Counted from the stretch's first letter, positions 8,060 to 17,576 are shown. The stretch: 63,032 bases of DNA from JAMOAW01 sp039908535 (GCA_039908535.1 JAMOAW010000038.1:1-63032); one strand, 5' to 3'. The notes: generated from the sequence alone by a model not told the origin. Numbers and translations are program-made.

Positions 8060-10255
8060 TTAAAATTTAGTAATATAGCTCACTCCGACAAAATTAACCG
8101 GCTGATAGTGATCCATCATGATGACCGTGCCGTCCGTTGTGGTTGAGGTGCCATAGGTGTATGAATCTTCGTCACTAAATGCCCAACTCCAGTCGTTGGT
8201 ATCCCAAAGTTCATAGATATAATCAAAGCGCAACAGGCCTGGTCCCAAGCCAAGATATTCTACAAAAGCATCCAATTTTGTGGTTTTGCTGTTGATTTCT
8301 GGGAGGGGAGAAAGCACCGCCCCTGTCGTCGTATCCGTTGGATAGACAACGGTGGTGGGCAGCGCAGCCACCACCTCATCTTGGTAACGAGTCTTGCTCC
8401 AGGTATGGTCCAGATTGACACCAATTTTTGTCGAATTGTTAAACTGATTGCGTAATCCAAGACCGATCGAATTGGAGGTGTCATCTATGTCCGAATTTTT
8501 GTCGGCATCGTGTTCTGTCGCCGAGGGAAACCGACCCGTAAACAATGAGATTTCATCAATTTGGTGCGAAAACCAGGAGGTTATGAGCCAATTATTGGAA
8601 AAGGCATAGTCGGCATCCATTGAATAAAGTTGTTTATTGGCCTTTTGGCGACCGTAAGGAATGGGGTCAGGTCCGTAGGTATCTCGTTCATACTCCGCCA
8701 CAAATTGCAGGCCCAATTTGGTCATGGGGCGAACATCAAAGGCCAAGCGAATTTTGTTGCGGTCGCGGTCTGAGATAAAAAAAGGATTTATCTTGCCATC
8801 GGCATTGCCCATAATTTTAATGGAATCTAAATAATTATCCCCAGTTCGGTCGCTGTGTTGCAAAGTTAACGAACCATTGGCCCTATCGGTAAAGGCACGA
8901 CGCAATTGAACTTTATAGGTGGTTTCGTCCAAATCAGAACGAAAAGGGACAAAACGTTCATCGTCCAGTCCATCGCCATCGCTATCATTGCCATAGGGTA
9001 TTTCACGATCCTGATTTTTGCGCTCAATTCCAGTGACAATACTGGTTTGATGAAACAATTGATAGGTAGCCTCTAACTTGCCAGAAATGGTGCGCCTGGA
9101 AAGAGGGGTAGAATGGACGGTGGTCGTCGCAGTAGGTGCCAAATTGACGATCAACCAAGCCGGTGTGCGATCATTTTCGTCAAAAAAACGCAACTCCGAA
9201 GTGACATTGAGTTTAGGGGTAAGACGACTAGAAAGATTTAACTGGGCCAGAGTATTATCCACCTTTCCCTCCAAATGAGTTGGGGCATCGACATATGAAA
9301 GCCCGGGAATATCGGCGGTGGGCAGGTGTTCGTCTTGTAACGCTCGATTAAACGACAGTTGCAAGGTACCCCGTGTGGCAGGGGTAAAGTTATAACCGCC
9401 CATCAGAAAAAATTTGTGGGCCTGATTGTCCAGCGGCAAGGAGAGATAGGCGTGCGAGGTGTCGGTGGGATCCGAATAGGTGACATCTACCAAAGTATTG
9501 GCATTTTCGAAGCTACTAAAATTATAGCCAACCGTCATTTGCCACTCTTTGCCCATGTAATGGGCGTTGGTCTCTATTTCGTGGATGGTCCAATCAATCG
9601 GTTCCAGAACAAACTCAGCTGGTTTACCAAAACTCAGAATACGCCCCCACTGTTGGGTGCCAGTTTTTTCTTCGTTGCGCAAATTTAAAGTAAATTTTAG
9701 GTCATTTTTTATATTTTTAAAAAGATTTAGGCTGGTTCGGTCCCGCCAAGTGCCAATCTCTATTTCAGGACCGATCGCACCTGTATCTGGCTTGGTCACC
9801 ACTGGGGAGGTGGTGCCAAGACCTTGATTAAAGGTGTATGGGGTGTAGGGGAGGATGCTCGGCATTTCTTGATAACCCAGTTTGATACCCCAGTTGCCCT
9901 GCTGCTCATATATCAAATCCAGCAGACGATTCTCTTGTCCGAGGTCGCGAATATAGGCGGTCCACCAAGTAGCGGTTGCGTCTTGCCGATATTTAATATC
10001 GGCATCCAGCAGAATATGAACACCGCTATGCCGTTCATTGTCAAATATGCCCAACTGCTCTCGATTGCCATCCTGAATGCCAATACCAACAGAGAGACGG
10101 CTTTCAGGTTTGATAAAAGGGGCGGCGGTCGCGCTCATTTCGTGGGCAGACTCTTTTTCTTCTTGGGTATCCTCCTGGGCGTGACTCGCCTGAGAACTTC
10201 CCAACAACGCCAGTAAGCAGGAAATCAGGGTCCATGTCTGTTTAGTTGTATACAT
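8060..10255 (-). CDS. mtrB: MtrB/PioB-family outer-membrane porin
   Basis: The protein has 731 aa with a signal peptide ending in SHAQ. The mature protein alternates short amphipathic strands with acidic loops and ends in phenylalanine (GVSYITKF), as outer-membrane barrels do. Length, strand pattern and position directly after a decaheme cytochrome gene point to the MtrB/PioB/MtoB family. In that family the barrel holds the decaheme protein in its lumen so electrons cross the outer membrane. No N-terminal CxxC, present in Shewanella MtrB, is visible. It starts 22 bp after the decaheme gene. The symbol follows the family; PioB or MtoB would be equally apt. Confidence 0.82.
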   Translation of the reverse strand: MYTTKQTWTLISCLLALLGSSQASHAQEDTQEEKESAHEMSATAAPFIKPESRLSVGIGIQDGNREQLGIFDNERHSGVHILLDADIKYRQDATATWWTAYIRDLGQENRLLDLIYEQQGNWGIKLGYQEMPSILPYTPYTFNQGLGTTSPVVTKPDTGAIGPEIEIGTWRDRTSLNLFKNIKNDLKFTLNLRNEEKTGTQQWGRILSFGKPAEFVLEPIDWTIHEIETNAHYMGKEWQMTVGYNFSSFENANTLVDVTYSDPTDTSHAYLSLPLDNQAHKFFLMGGYNFTPATRGTLQLSFNRALQDEHLPTADIPGLSYVDAPTHLEGKVDNTLAQLNLSSRLTPKLNVTSELRFFDENDRTPAWLIVNLAPTATTTVHSTPLSRRTISGKLEATYQLFHQTSIVTGIERKNQDREIPYGNDSDGDGLDDERFVPFRSDLDETTYKVQLRRAFTDRANGSLTLQHSDRTGDNYLDSIKIMGNADGKINPFFISDRDRNKIRLAFDVRPMTKLGLQFVAEYERDTYGPDPIPYGRQKANKQLYSMDADYAFSNNWLITSWFSHQIDEISLFTGRFPSATEHDADKNSDIDDTSNSIGLGLRNQFNNSTKIGVNLDHTWSKTRYQDEVVAALPTTVVYPTDTTTGAVLSPLPEINSKTTKLDAFVEYLGLGPGLLRFDYIYELWDTNDWSWAFSDEDSYTYGTSTTTDGTVIMMDHYQPVNFVGVSYITKF

Positions 10256-10277
10256 GACTAAGCTTCCTTAGAAATAA

Positions 10278-11309
10278 TTAACGATGATAACGACCCGCTC
10301 TCGTGGCATTTTCGGTACTATTGCTGCCATGAATATTGGTATGGCACTTGACGCAACCCCGGGCGATTGTCCCTAAAAGAGAGGTATTGTTGGTGCGTCC
10401 ATCGGGCAGACCAGCGACTTGACCAGGATGTCTATTATCGCTATGACACTCTTGACACAAATAAGGGGGGCGGCTATTCAACAGACCGGCAATCGATGTT
10501 CCATGTGGATTGTGGCAAATACGACAATCCTCCATGACCGGGGGGTGCATATGGACAAAAGGTCCACGTTTTTCCATATGGCATTGGTAACAGGTGTCGT
10601 TGACGCTATCTTTTTTCAACGATTTTATTCCCGCTGAGCCATGAGGATTGTGACAGTCTGTGCAGACCATCTGCCCCTCAGGAACTGGATGATGGGAGGG
10701 GCGATTAAATAGAGCGCGTTGAGTCTTGTGACAACCAAAACAGACCTTTGGTTGACTCTCTTTTTGCATCACCCGATCCCGATCGGTATGCATTTCATGG
10801 CAGGTGGTACAAGCCACCTCTTGGGCGGCATGAGCAGAACTTGACCAAAACATCAACTTGTCGCCTTTATGACAGCTCATGCAGACGCCATTTCTGGTAT
10901 CAACGGGTGTTTCGGTGAGCTTAAAATTGCCAAAATCGTCATCTATATTATAATCGGCCAAAATAGATGGATTGCGTCTGGGAAAGGTCACGTCGGGTTT
11001 GGTGCGTTTTTCTGAACCTTTGGGTTTCTTTAAATGGTCACGACTTAAGCCATGGCAACTGGTGCAGGTTGGGGTGCGTGCATCGGCCAGTGCACCATGT
11101 TTGGTTTTGCCAATGCGCAACAAAGAGGGGGAGTCCTCCTCTTCGTGGCAGAAGGTACACTCGGCATCGCCGCGTAAAACGGTATCCACATGTTTTTTAG
11201 GGGGTTCTTTGTAATCGTCGTCATCATCCTCATCGGCCCATGCATGGGTCGAACCTAACCCCAGCAGCAAGGTCATGATAACAATCGCCAAAAAAAGTTT
11301 ATGCAACAT
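10278..11309 (-). CDS. mtrA: Decaheme cytochrome c, MtrA/DmsE family
   Basis: The mature protein is periplasmic, following a signal peptide (MLHKLFLAIV to HAWA). Ten CxxCH sites are present in order: CTFCH, CTSCH, CMSCH, CTTCH, CFGCH, CTDCH, CYQCH, CRICH, CQECH and CVKCH. Repeated CHNPHG-like segments supply the distal histidines. This matches MtrA, PioA, MtoA and DmsE decaheme proteins of about 330 aa. The start is the ATG at 11309, or a TTG at 11315 better spaced from AAGGAG. With the MtrB-like porin next to it, the pair should form an electron conduit through the outer membrane. No MtrC-like surface lipoprotein is adjacent, which resembles Fe(II)-oxidising Pio/Mto systems more than Shewanella Mtr. 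The symbol is used for the family only. Confidence 0.88.
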   Translation of the reverse strand: MLHKLFLAIVIMTLLLGLGSTHAWADEDDDDDYKEPPKKHVDTVLRGDAECTFCHEEEDSPSLLRIGKTKHGALADARTPTCTSCHGLSRDHLKKPKGSEKRTKPDVTFPRRNPSILADYNIDDDFGNFKLTETPVDTRNGVCMSCHKGDKLMFWSSSAHAAQEVACTTCHEMHTDRDRVMQKESQPKVCFGCHKTQRALFNRPSHHPVPEGQMVCTDCHNPHGSAGIKSLKKDSVNDTCYQCHMEKRGPFVHMHPPVMEDCRICHNPHGTSIAGLLNSRPPYLCQECHSDNRHPGQVAGLPDGRTNNTSLLGTIARGCVKCHTNIHGSNSTENATRAGRYHR

Positions 11310-11369
11310 TTTCAACGTCGATCTCCTTGGAATTTTTTTCATAAAATTCTTATGCAAAACAAGGGTAAT

Positions 11370-11533
11370 GAACATAATGCCCTGCGGGCAAAAAAATCAA
11401 AATAAAAATCAAAACCCTGGGGGATGAATCCCCCAGACCCCCTCTTTTTTTTAAGAATTAAAAGAAAAGGGTGGGGGGAATTGGGGGGCGGTTCTGCCCC
11501 CCCCAAGGTCTTGATTTTTATTTTTCCGATATA
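11370..11533 (-). repeat. Family A repeat
   Basis: A full inverted copy from GAACATAATGCCCTGCGGGC to TTTTTCCGATAT. It fills about half of the 417 bp between the divergent decaheme operon and the cytochrome at 11727. The remainder (11534-11726) is AT rich and must hold the promoters, but I see no clear boxes. Confidence 0.85.
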
Positions 11534-11726
11534 TAAACAAACACACCAACCTTCCATCTAATTTACTTAATCGTATAGAAAGATCCAGAGTTTGAAAAGA
11601 GCTAATTTTATAACTGCGCCTCGTTCTCAGATGAATCACATTTTTTGCCTTTGACTTTTTAGACAAGAAACGGCATTTTACACAAAAAGAATAAAGTATG
11701 TAGATTTTTAGGTAAATTTTTTAACA

Positions 11727-12098
11727 ATGAAAATCAAAAGCGGTCAAAACATGAACCTTTTTCTGCGCTGGAAATTTCTAATTGGCATGTTTACAACGTT
11801 TTTTTTGGCATTTGGAACCGTTCATGCTGAATTAGACGGTGAGACGGCTCTCCAGGTGCTCAAACGCAATGACTGTACCAAATGCCACTCGGTTAAAAAA
11901 TCTAAAAACGGCCCTTCTTATCAAAAAGTATCCAATAAATATAAAGACAAACCAGATGCCGTTGAAAAGCTCTTTAAACATCTGACCACTGCTCCAAAAG
12001 TCAAACTGGAAGATGGCACAGAGGAAGAACATAAAAAAATCGATTTTGACAATCCCGAACAGATTCGGGAGTTTATCCGTTGGATTCTTTCTTTATAG
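11727..12098 (+). CDS. Small secreted monoheme cytochrome c
   Basis: The protein has up to 123 aa; the start may instead be the ATG at 11751 (MNLFLRWKFL), which gives a standard signal peptide ending in VHA. The mature part is about 88 aa. It has one heme site (NDCTKCHSV) followed by GPSY, as in small class I cytochromes c. Unusually, the mature protein contains no methionine, so the distal heme ligand cannot be the common Met. His in KHLTT or EEEHKK are candidates. It is divergent from the decaheme/porin operon and may be the soluble carrier of that conduit. This role is inferred from position. Confidence 0.8.
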   Translation: MKIKSGQNMNLFLRWKFLIGMFTTFFLAFGTVHAELDGETALQVLKRNDCTKCHSVKKSKNGPSYQKVSNKYKDKPDAVEKLFKHLTTAPKVKLEDGTEEEHKKIDFDNPEQIREFIRWILSL

Positions 12099-12231
12099 CC
12101 TGTTTTGCTTCCCTGAATTATTTTTTTAATTTTATTTAATTATTTTTTTTAATATATTAAATAAAACAAATCAGATCTGTGGGGAAACGCCTGCATGGAT
12201 TTGATTTTGGCTAATATATATGGAGGCAATC

Positions 12232-13893
12232 GTGAATCTTAACTGGTTTCGAATCGGTACACGAGTTTCGACTGGCGTTATAATTCCATTGATTATGTTG
12301 ATTTTTGTTGGAATCTGGAGTTGGCTTGCCAGTGATGGCGTTTATAATGAAGTCAAAGAGGTGCGCGATGCGCGGATAAAATTGATGTTATTGGCCCAAC
12401 GCATGAGCAAAGATTTGCTTCAAATGCAATATTATCTCACCGAGGTGGCCATCAACAAAGCCGAACGAGAGGATGCCGATATCTTCAGTGGCGCGGCGGA
12501 CTACTACGACGACTTTTTAGCCAGCTTAAAAGAATATGAATCTTTTTACCAAGGTAAAAACGACGAAAAAATTATCAAATCTTTAGAGACGTTGCGTTCC
12601 AATACCAAAGAATTTTATGAACTCGGCAAAAAAATGGCCACGGCTTTTGTACAGGAGAAGCGTGAGGCGGGCTTTACGGCTAAAGATGAGTTTAACGATG
12701 CTGCCGAAGCGGTCGATTTTTATTTGGAACCTTTGTTGCGTCAAGAACGGGACATGGCGGTTGACTCTATGGATGATTTGGTCAAGCAAATGTCCAGTCT
12801 TAAACAGGGTCTGCTGATCGTCATGCTGGTAGCCGCATTGATTTCGAGTTTTATCGGCTGGCTTTTGGTGCGCTCCCTGGTTCACCCTGTTCTCACAATG
12901 AAAAATGCCATGCAGATCGTCTCGGAGGGGAACTTGACGCATCAGGTTCCGGTGATCGGTCGGGATGAATTGAGCGAAATGGCCAATATTTTCAACTTGA
13001 TGGCCAGACAATTGGCACTCACCCATTCTGGTTTGATCAGCGAAAAAGAGAAGCTCTCCACCATTATTCTTTCAGCCCGAGAAGGGATCGTGGTTACCGA
13101 TCGACAAGACAAAATTGTTTTGGTCAATCCTTCTGCCGAACGTCTGCTGGACAAAACTCGCGAACAAATTATGGCGGCGGGTATTGAACAACTTGTGGAC
13201 GATTCCGCCTACATTCACGCCCATTTAAACGGCGATAACCCACCGGATACCATCGTTTATAACGACCGGGTTCTTTCGTTCTATGCCTCTAAATTTTTCG
13301 ATAAAAACAATGAGTTGGTCGGTTCCGCCGCACTGATTCGTGACATCACCTCCGAGAAAAAACTGGAAAACAAACTGCGACAACTTTCGCAAACCGATGG
13401 TCTAACGGGGTTGTACAATCGGCGCATGTTTGACACCTCCCTGGCCACAGAGTTGGATCGGGCCAAAAGATATAAACAGCGCGTGGGGCTTATTTTATTT
13501 GATGTGGATCACTTTAAAAAATTTAACGATACCCATGGCCACGATCAAGGGGATCGGGTGTTGCAAGCGGTTGGCAAGCAGATGAAAGAGACACTACGCA
13601 ACTTAGACATCAGTTGTCGTTACGGTGGCGAGGAGTTTGTCGCCATTTTACCGACCACCAATGAAGAGGGGGCGTTACGTTCCGCTGAAAGGTTGCGGGC
13701 GGACATCGAAGCCATGGTGGTGGATGGCCTTAAAGTGACCATTTCCTTGGGAGTTGCCGTCTATCATGAACAATATGATCGGGATATGAGCGGTGATAAA
13801 TTGGTGAAAATGGCAGACAATGCCTTGTATGAAGCCAAACGTGCTGGACGTAACCGTGTGCAACTCGCTTCGTTTGCGAATGTATCCTCTTGA
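12232..13893 (+). CDS. Membrane diguanylate cyclase (HAMP-PAS-GGDEF)
   Basis: The GTG start at 12232 is chosen because GGAGG lies 5 bp before it; an in-frame ATG at 12220 has no site. The 553-aa protein has a first membrane helix, a helical periplasmic sensor part, a second helix (about 190-215) and HAMP. A PAS domain (VVTDRQDKIVLVNPSAERL) and a GGDEF domain follow. The catalytic signature is RYGGEEF, and RNLD five residues before it is the product-inhibition I-site. It should therefore make cyclic-di-GMP in response to a periplasmic or redox signal. The ligand is unknown. Confidence 0.92.
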   Translation: MNLNWFRIGTRVSTGVIIPLIMLIFVGIWSWLASDGVYNEVKEVRDARIKLMLLAQRMSKDLLQMQYYLTEVAINKAEREDADIFSGAADYYDDFLASLKEYESFYQGKNDEKIIKSLETLRSNTKEFYELGKKMATAFVQEKREAGFTAKDEFNDAAEAVDFYLEPLLRQERDMAVDSMDDLVKQMSSLKQGLLIVMLVAALISSFIGWLLVRSLVHPVLTMKNAMQIVSEGNLTHQVPVIGRDELSEMANIFNLMARQLALTHSGLISEKEKLSTIILSAREGIVVTDRQDKIVLVNPSAERLLDKTREQIMAAGIEQLVDDSAYIHAHLNGDNPPDTIVYNDRVLSFYASKFFDKNNELVGSAALIRDITSEKKLENKLRQLSQTDGLTGLYNRRMFDTSLATELDRAKRYKQRVGLILFDVDHFKKFNDTHGHDQGDRVLQAVGKQMKETLRNLDISCRYGGEEFVAILPTTNEEGALRSAERLRADIEAMVVDGLKVTISLGVAVYHEQYDRDMSGDKLVKMADNALYEAKRAGRNRVQLASFANVSS

Positions 13894-13894
13894 T

Positions 13895-14039
13895 CAACAA
13901 GACCTTGGGGGGCGGAGAACCGCCCCCCAATCCCCCCACCCTTTTCTTTTAATACCTAAAAAAAAGAGGGGGTTTGGGGGATTCATCCCCCAAGGTTTTG
14001 CCTTTGACTTTGATTTTTTGCCCGCAGGGCATTATGTTC
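13895..14039 (+). repeat. Family A repeat
   Basis: Full copy between two cyclic-di-GMP genes, from ACAAGACCTT to CATTATGTTC. It ends 52 bp before the next ATG. Confidence 0.85.
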
Positions 14040-14091
14040 TTCAATAAGGTTCGGGGGGACCTTTGCTTAATTTTATCCTCCTGAGGTCATT

Positions 14092-16056
14092 ATGCAAGAT
14101 TCTAACACACTTGGTAGCATGAGATTGCCATTACAAGCATTGATGAAACACCTTTTTCAAGAAGGGGCCAATCAGAATAATGTCGATCAACGAAATTTAA
14201 TACATTTGGTGCAAAATACCATTCAGGATATTTTACAGGCCGAAGCCATTGAAACGGGGGTGGTCCTCAAGTCGATCATAGAGGTGATTCGTCTTTCTCT
14301 GCATGCCATCTCTCTTGAAGAAAAATTGCAAAGGGCTCTGGAATGTTTGTTAAATGTTCCCAGCTTGAACGGTTTGGACAAGGGGTCGATTTTTTTGGTG
14401 GACTCGAAAAACCGACAATTACGTTTGGTAGCTTGGAAAAATTTATCCGAGGTACAGAGGAATCTTTGTAAGACCGTGACGTTTGGCCATTGTTTGTGTG
14501 GTCGGTTCATGGAGATGGGGCAGCCGGTGTTGTTTAAATCGGTGATTGATGCCGATCACGACACTCTTTTTCCAGACATCACCCCCCATGGTCACTCCAT
14601 TTTTAAGGTGACCTCCCTTGATTCAGAGCAGATCATTTTATTGGTCAATCTTTATGTGGTCGATCAATGCAAAGAGGATCCCCGTAATAAGCTGTTCATT
14701 GAGGCCATGTCTATGGCCTTTTCGGTGTTATACACCTTGCATATGAACTACGAGCAGTTAAACAAAAATGCCTTTGAAGATCCATTGACGCATATCGCCA
14801 ACCGTCGTTTATTTCAAGATCGGTTGGACCAAGCCATACAAAAGGCCAATCGTTATAACACCTCCTTCATGGTGATGGCCCTTGGAGTGGATCGCTTTAG
14901 CCGTATCAACGAATCTTTGGGACGGGCGGTGGGGGATGAGGTTTTAAAAAAATTATCAAAGAGACTAAACAGTATTTTACGCGCTGGCGATACCTTGGCC
15001 AAATCCGATGGGGATGAATTTTTATTATTATTTGCCATCCAAGATGCCCGAGAGATTATGCCACCGGTGCGCAGAATTCAAAAGATCGTCTCAGAACTAC
15101 CCATCTCTATTGAGAACCAGGAGATTCAGATTGAATTGAGCATTGGGATTAGCCTTTATCCTGAGGACCAAAATCAACTCCTGGAAAAGGCCAAATTCGC
15201 ACTTAAAAGCGCCAAAGAACAGGGGGGAGGTGGATTTAAGCTCTTTTCAAATGAAGCCCACCAAAAGACCCAAAACCTGATCAATTTAGAGCGTGATCTG
15301 CGTATCGCTGTTAAAAACGAAGAAATTTTGGTCTATTATCAACCAAAAATATCTCTTTTAACCATGAAGATTATTGGTTTTGAAGCGTTAGCCCGTTGGC
15401 CCGATATGAAAAATGCAGGCCGCATGAAGGCCTTTCCAGACCAATTTATTCCCTTGGCAGAGGAGACGGGTCTTATTTTACCTTTAGGTCGGCATATTTT
15501 GGATGTTGCGTGTCACGATCTTAAACAATGGTATGACATGGGTTACCAGGATCTTTATGTAGCGGTAAACTTGTCGGCACGCCAGTTTATTGATCCATTT
15601 CTCATTGAAAATCTGATCCAATCCCTCAGCCAATCTGGACTCCCAGCCCATCTTTTAGAGATTGAAATCACCGAATCTTATGTCATGAATGACCCGAAAA
15701 AGGCCAAAGAAATTTTGGAATCTCTGAAATCTTTGGGGGTTAAAATTTCATTAGATGATTTTGGCACGGGATATTCTTCCTTATCTCATCTACAAATGTT
15801 CCCTTTTGACCGACTGAAGATTGACCGTTCATTTGTGATGGAACTGCATTCTAGTCAAGCCAGTACGGGCATTGTCCAAGCCATTTTTCAACTTGCCCGT
15901 ATTTTGCGTATGCAGGTTACCGCTGAAGGGGTGGAGACTGAAGCGCAACAAGCTCTTTTGCAAGAGATTGGCTGTCACGATGTTCAAGGTTGGCTCTATA
16001 GTAAGGCGGCCCCTGCTGAAGAGATTCCGATGCTGTTAAAAAAATATAATGGCTAA
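14092..16056 (+). CDS. GAF-GGDEF-EAL cyclic-di-GMP phosphodiesterase
   Basis: The protein has 654 aa and no membrane helix. A helical N-terminus is followed by a GAF-like domain (about 65-220) with a cysteine-bearing FGHCLCGR segment. Next comes a GGDEF domain (about 230-390) whose active site reads SDGDEF instead of GGDEF, which suggests loss of cyclase activity. The EAL domain (about 400-654) looks intact: FEALARW, EIEITES, LDDFGTGYSS, KIDRSFV and AEGVE. It is probably a phosphodiesterase that breaks down cyclic-di-GMP. The GGDEF part may bind GTP as a regulator. It lies directly after the diguanylate cyclase and may oppose it. Confidence 0.92.
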   Translation: MQDSNTLGSMRLPLQALMKHLFQEGANQNNVDQRNLIHLVQNTIQDILQAEAIETGVVLKSIIEVIRLSLHAISLEEKLQRALECLLNVPSLNGLDKGSIFLVDSKNRQLRLVAWKNLSEVQRNLCKTVTFGHCLCGRFMEMGQPVLFKSVIDADHDTLFPDITPHGHSIFKVTSLDSEQIILLVNLYVVDQCKEDPRNKLFIEAMSMAFSVLYTLHMNYEQLNKNAFEDPLTHIANRRLFQDRLDQAIQKANRYNTSFMVMALGVDRFSRINESLGRAVGDEVLKKLSKRLNSILRAGDTLAKSDGDEFLLLFAIQDAREIMPPVRRIQKIVSELPISIENQEIQIELSIGISLYPEDQNQLLEKAKFALKSAKEQGGGGFKLFSNEAHQKTQNLINLERDLRIAVKNEEILVYYQPKISLLTMKIIGFEALARWPDMKNAGRMKAFPDQFIPLAEETGLILPLGRHILDVACHDLKQWYDMGYQDLYVAVNLSARQFIDPFLIENLIQSLSQSGLPAHLLEIEITESYVMNDPKKAKEILESLKSLGVKISLDDFGTGYSSLSHLQMFPFDRLKIDRSFVMELHSSQASTGIVQAIFQLARILRMQVTAEGVETEAQQALLQEIGCHDVQGWLYSKAAPAEEIPMLLKKYNG

Positions 16057-16065
16057 CAAAAATTT

Positions 16066-16881
16066 TTAATATTTTTCAATATGTAAATTTCCTGGCTCTT
16101 GACGTGTTCCGGTGTTAAATCCCATTTCTGTGAGTATAGTAGAGGTGGTCTCGATCATATCAGGATTGCCACACAAAAAAATATGGGTATGGGTAGGATG
16201 GGTGACAAAGCCTATTTTTTCAGCAAGCTGAGTTGGATTAACCAACCAATCCCCCAAATGGCCAGTGGCTCCCGACCAATTGGGATCGGCTTGGGGGCGG
16301 GAGACAACGGGAAAATAATGAAAAGAGGGGCAATGACGTGCCAAAGATTCCAACTCGCCCCGATATCCCAAATCCCATGAGTAACGCGCGCCATGCAAGA
16401 CGGCTATCGGGCGTGTGGAACACGATTGCCCCAAAGAGAGGGTACGAATCATGCTCATATAGGGAGCCAATCCCGTCCCGGTGGCAACCAACAATAAATT
16501 TTGCTCTATGGGCACCTGATCCAAGGTAAAGACTCCTTTTGGGGCGGTGCCCATAAAAAGTCGCGCACCGATATTCAAGGCAAAGAGACGTGGGGTCAAC
16601 TGGCCACTGTTGATTAAAGAGATATAAAATTCTAAATAACGATCTTGTTGGCTGCCAGAGGTGATGGAGTAGGCCCGACGCAAAAGTCGTTGGGCTTTAC
16701 CGGGGGGGAGTTCTTCTTCAAGGTCTGCGCCTGAAAGTCGTTGGGCATCGTAGCGCAACCCCAAGACGGTAAATTGACCTGGCGTAAACGAGATCCCTTT
16801 CTCATCCGCGCACACTTGAAAAATAGCCAACTGAGGGGTGATATCCATACGGCCGATGAGGGTGGCGTTATAAAGATCCAT
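16066..16881 (-). CDS. fpr: Ferredoxin/flavodoxin-NADP+ reductase
   Basis: The protein has 271 aa from the ATG at 16881, which has AGGAG upstream; the frame is open further into a repeat, but that part is not genic. The FAD-binding barrel has RRAYSITSG, and the NADP-binding half has LLVATGTGLAPYMSMIR and FLCGNPDMI. It lacks a ferredoxin domain, so it is the single-chain Fpr type. It exchanges electrons between NADPH and ferredoxin or flavodoxin. It converges with the EAL gene and is divergent from sspB. Confidence 0.93.
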   Translation of the reverse strand: MDLYNATLIGRMDITPQLAIFQVCADEKGISFTPGQFTVLGLRYDAQRLSGADLEEELPPGKAQRLLRRAYSITSGSQQDRYLEFYISLINSGQLTPRLFALNIGARLFMGTAPKGVFTLDQVPIEQNLLLVATGTGLAPYMSMIRTLSLGQSCSTRPIAVLHGARYSWDLGYRGELESLARHCPSFHYFPVVSRPQADPNWSGATGHLGDWLVNPTQLAEKIGFVTHPTHTHIFLCGNPDMIETTSTILTEMGFNTGTRQEPGNLHIEKY

Positions 16882-16900
16882 ACCGAGCGACTCCTGTTTA

Positions 16901-16977
16901 GAATTAAAAAAAAAGGTGGGGGGATTGGGGGGCGGTTCTCCACCCCCCAAGGTCTTGATTTTTATTTTCCGATACAT
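16901..16977 (-). repeat. Family A repeat, left half
   Basis: Only the GGTGGGGGGATT part, the GGCGGTTCTCCACC hairpin and the CGATACAT end are present, placed just upstream of fpr. Confidence 0.8.
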
Positions 16978-17046
16978 AAAAAAGTTTGCTGTTGGGTGAC
17001 CAATTGCCACCTTGCCTGTTGGCTTGGCTTGGTTTAAAATAGCATT

Positions 17047-17571
17047 ATGGATAAGATCACACAACCAAGTAAAGGGGAGGTTATTCGTTTGCTTCTGGAA
17101 CAAGAAGGACGAGTCATGCTCCATTTAGATGCCACCCGACAAGGGGTGGTGGTCCCTCGGCGTTTTAACCGAGATATTGGCTTGCGGTTGGTTCTCAATA
17201 AACAAATGCCCCAACCCATTGATATTGGTAGCAGTGCTATTAAATCTGAGTTGCGTTTTGGAGGCATTCCCCATTATTGCATTTTGCCTTTTTTGGCCAT
17301 CTGGGGGGCGGTTAATCCTGATACAGGGCATGGCATGTTTTGGCCAGAGTCCATGCCTCTTTCCATTCGCCATGATTATGAATCTCATTTGGCCTCTGGT
17401 TCCATCTCACCGCCATTGCCTTCAGAGGAAAAATCGGCCTCGGTTGAAGTGCTGCCAGTAAAAAGAAAAAAACCGGAATTGCATGTTGTTGAGACCGATC
17501 CTCTGGAGACGACCGATTCTAATCCGCCCCCACCATCTCGTCCACCACCTAAATTACGTCTTGTAAAATAA
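17047..17571 (+). CDS. sspB: SspB ClpXP adaptor
   Basis: The protein has 174 aa. The N-terminal domain (1 to about 115) has the SspB core: VVVPRRFN, IKSELRFGGIP and the AIWGAVNP region that binds ssrA tags. A long acidic and proline-rich linker leads to the C-terminal LRLVK, which matches the ClpX-binding tail (LRVVK) of E. coli SspB. It delivers ssrA-tagged and other substrates to ClpXP. It is transcribed divergently from fpr, and a family A repeat follows its stop. Confidence 0.93.
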   Translation: MDKITQPSKGEVIRLLLEQEGRVMLHLDATRQGVVVPRRFNRDIGLRLVLNKQMPQPIDIGSSAIKSELRFGGIPHYCILPFLAIWGAVNPDTGHGMFWPESMPLSIRHDYESHLASGSISPPLPSEEKSASVEVLPVKRKKPELHVVETDPLETTDSNPPPPSRPPPKLRLVK

Positions 17572-17576
17572 GATTG

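Noticed and set aside
8060..10255. TonB-dependent receptor as identity of the 731-aa barrel
   Set aside because: No plug domain or TonB box; size, strand pattern and the decaheme neighbour fit MtrB/PioB better.
12099..12231. Riboswitch (cyclic-di-GMP type) before the diguanylate cyclase
   Set aside because: The leader is AT rich, and I could not match the conserved GEMM core.
16066..17124. Long form of fpr starting at 17124
   Set aside because: The extra N-terminus is encoded by a repeat, and the ATG at 16881 has a good ribosome site.
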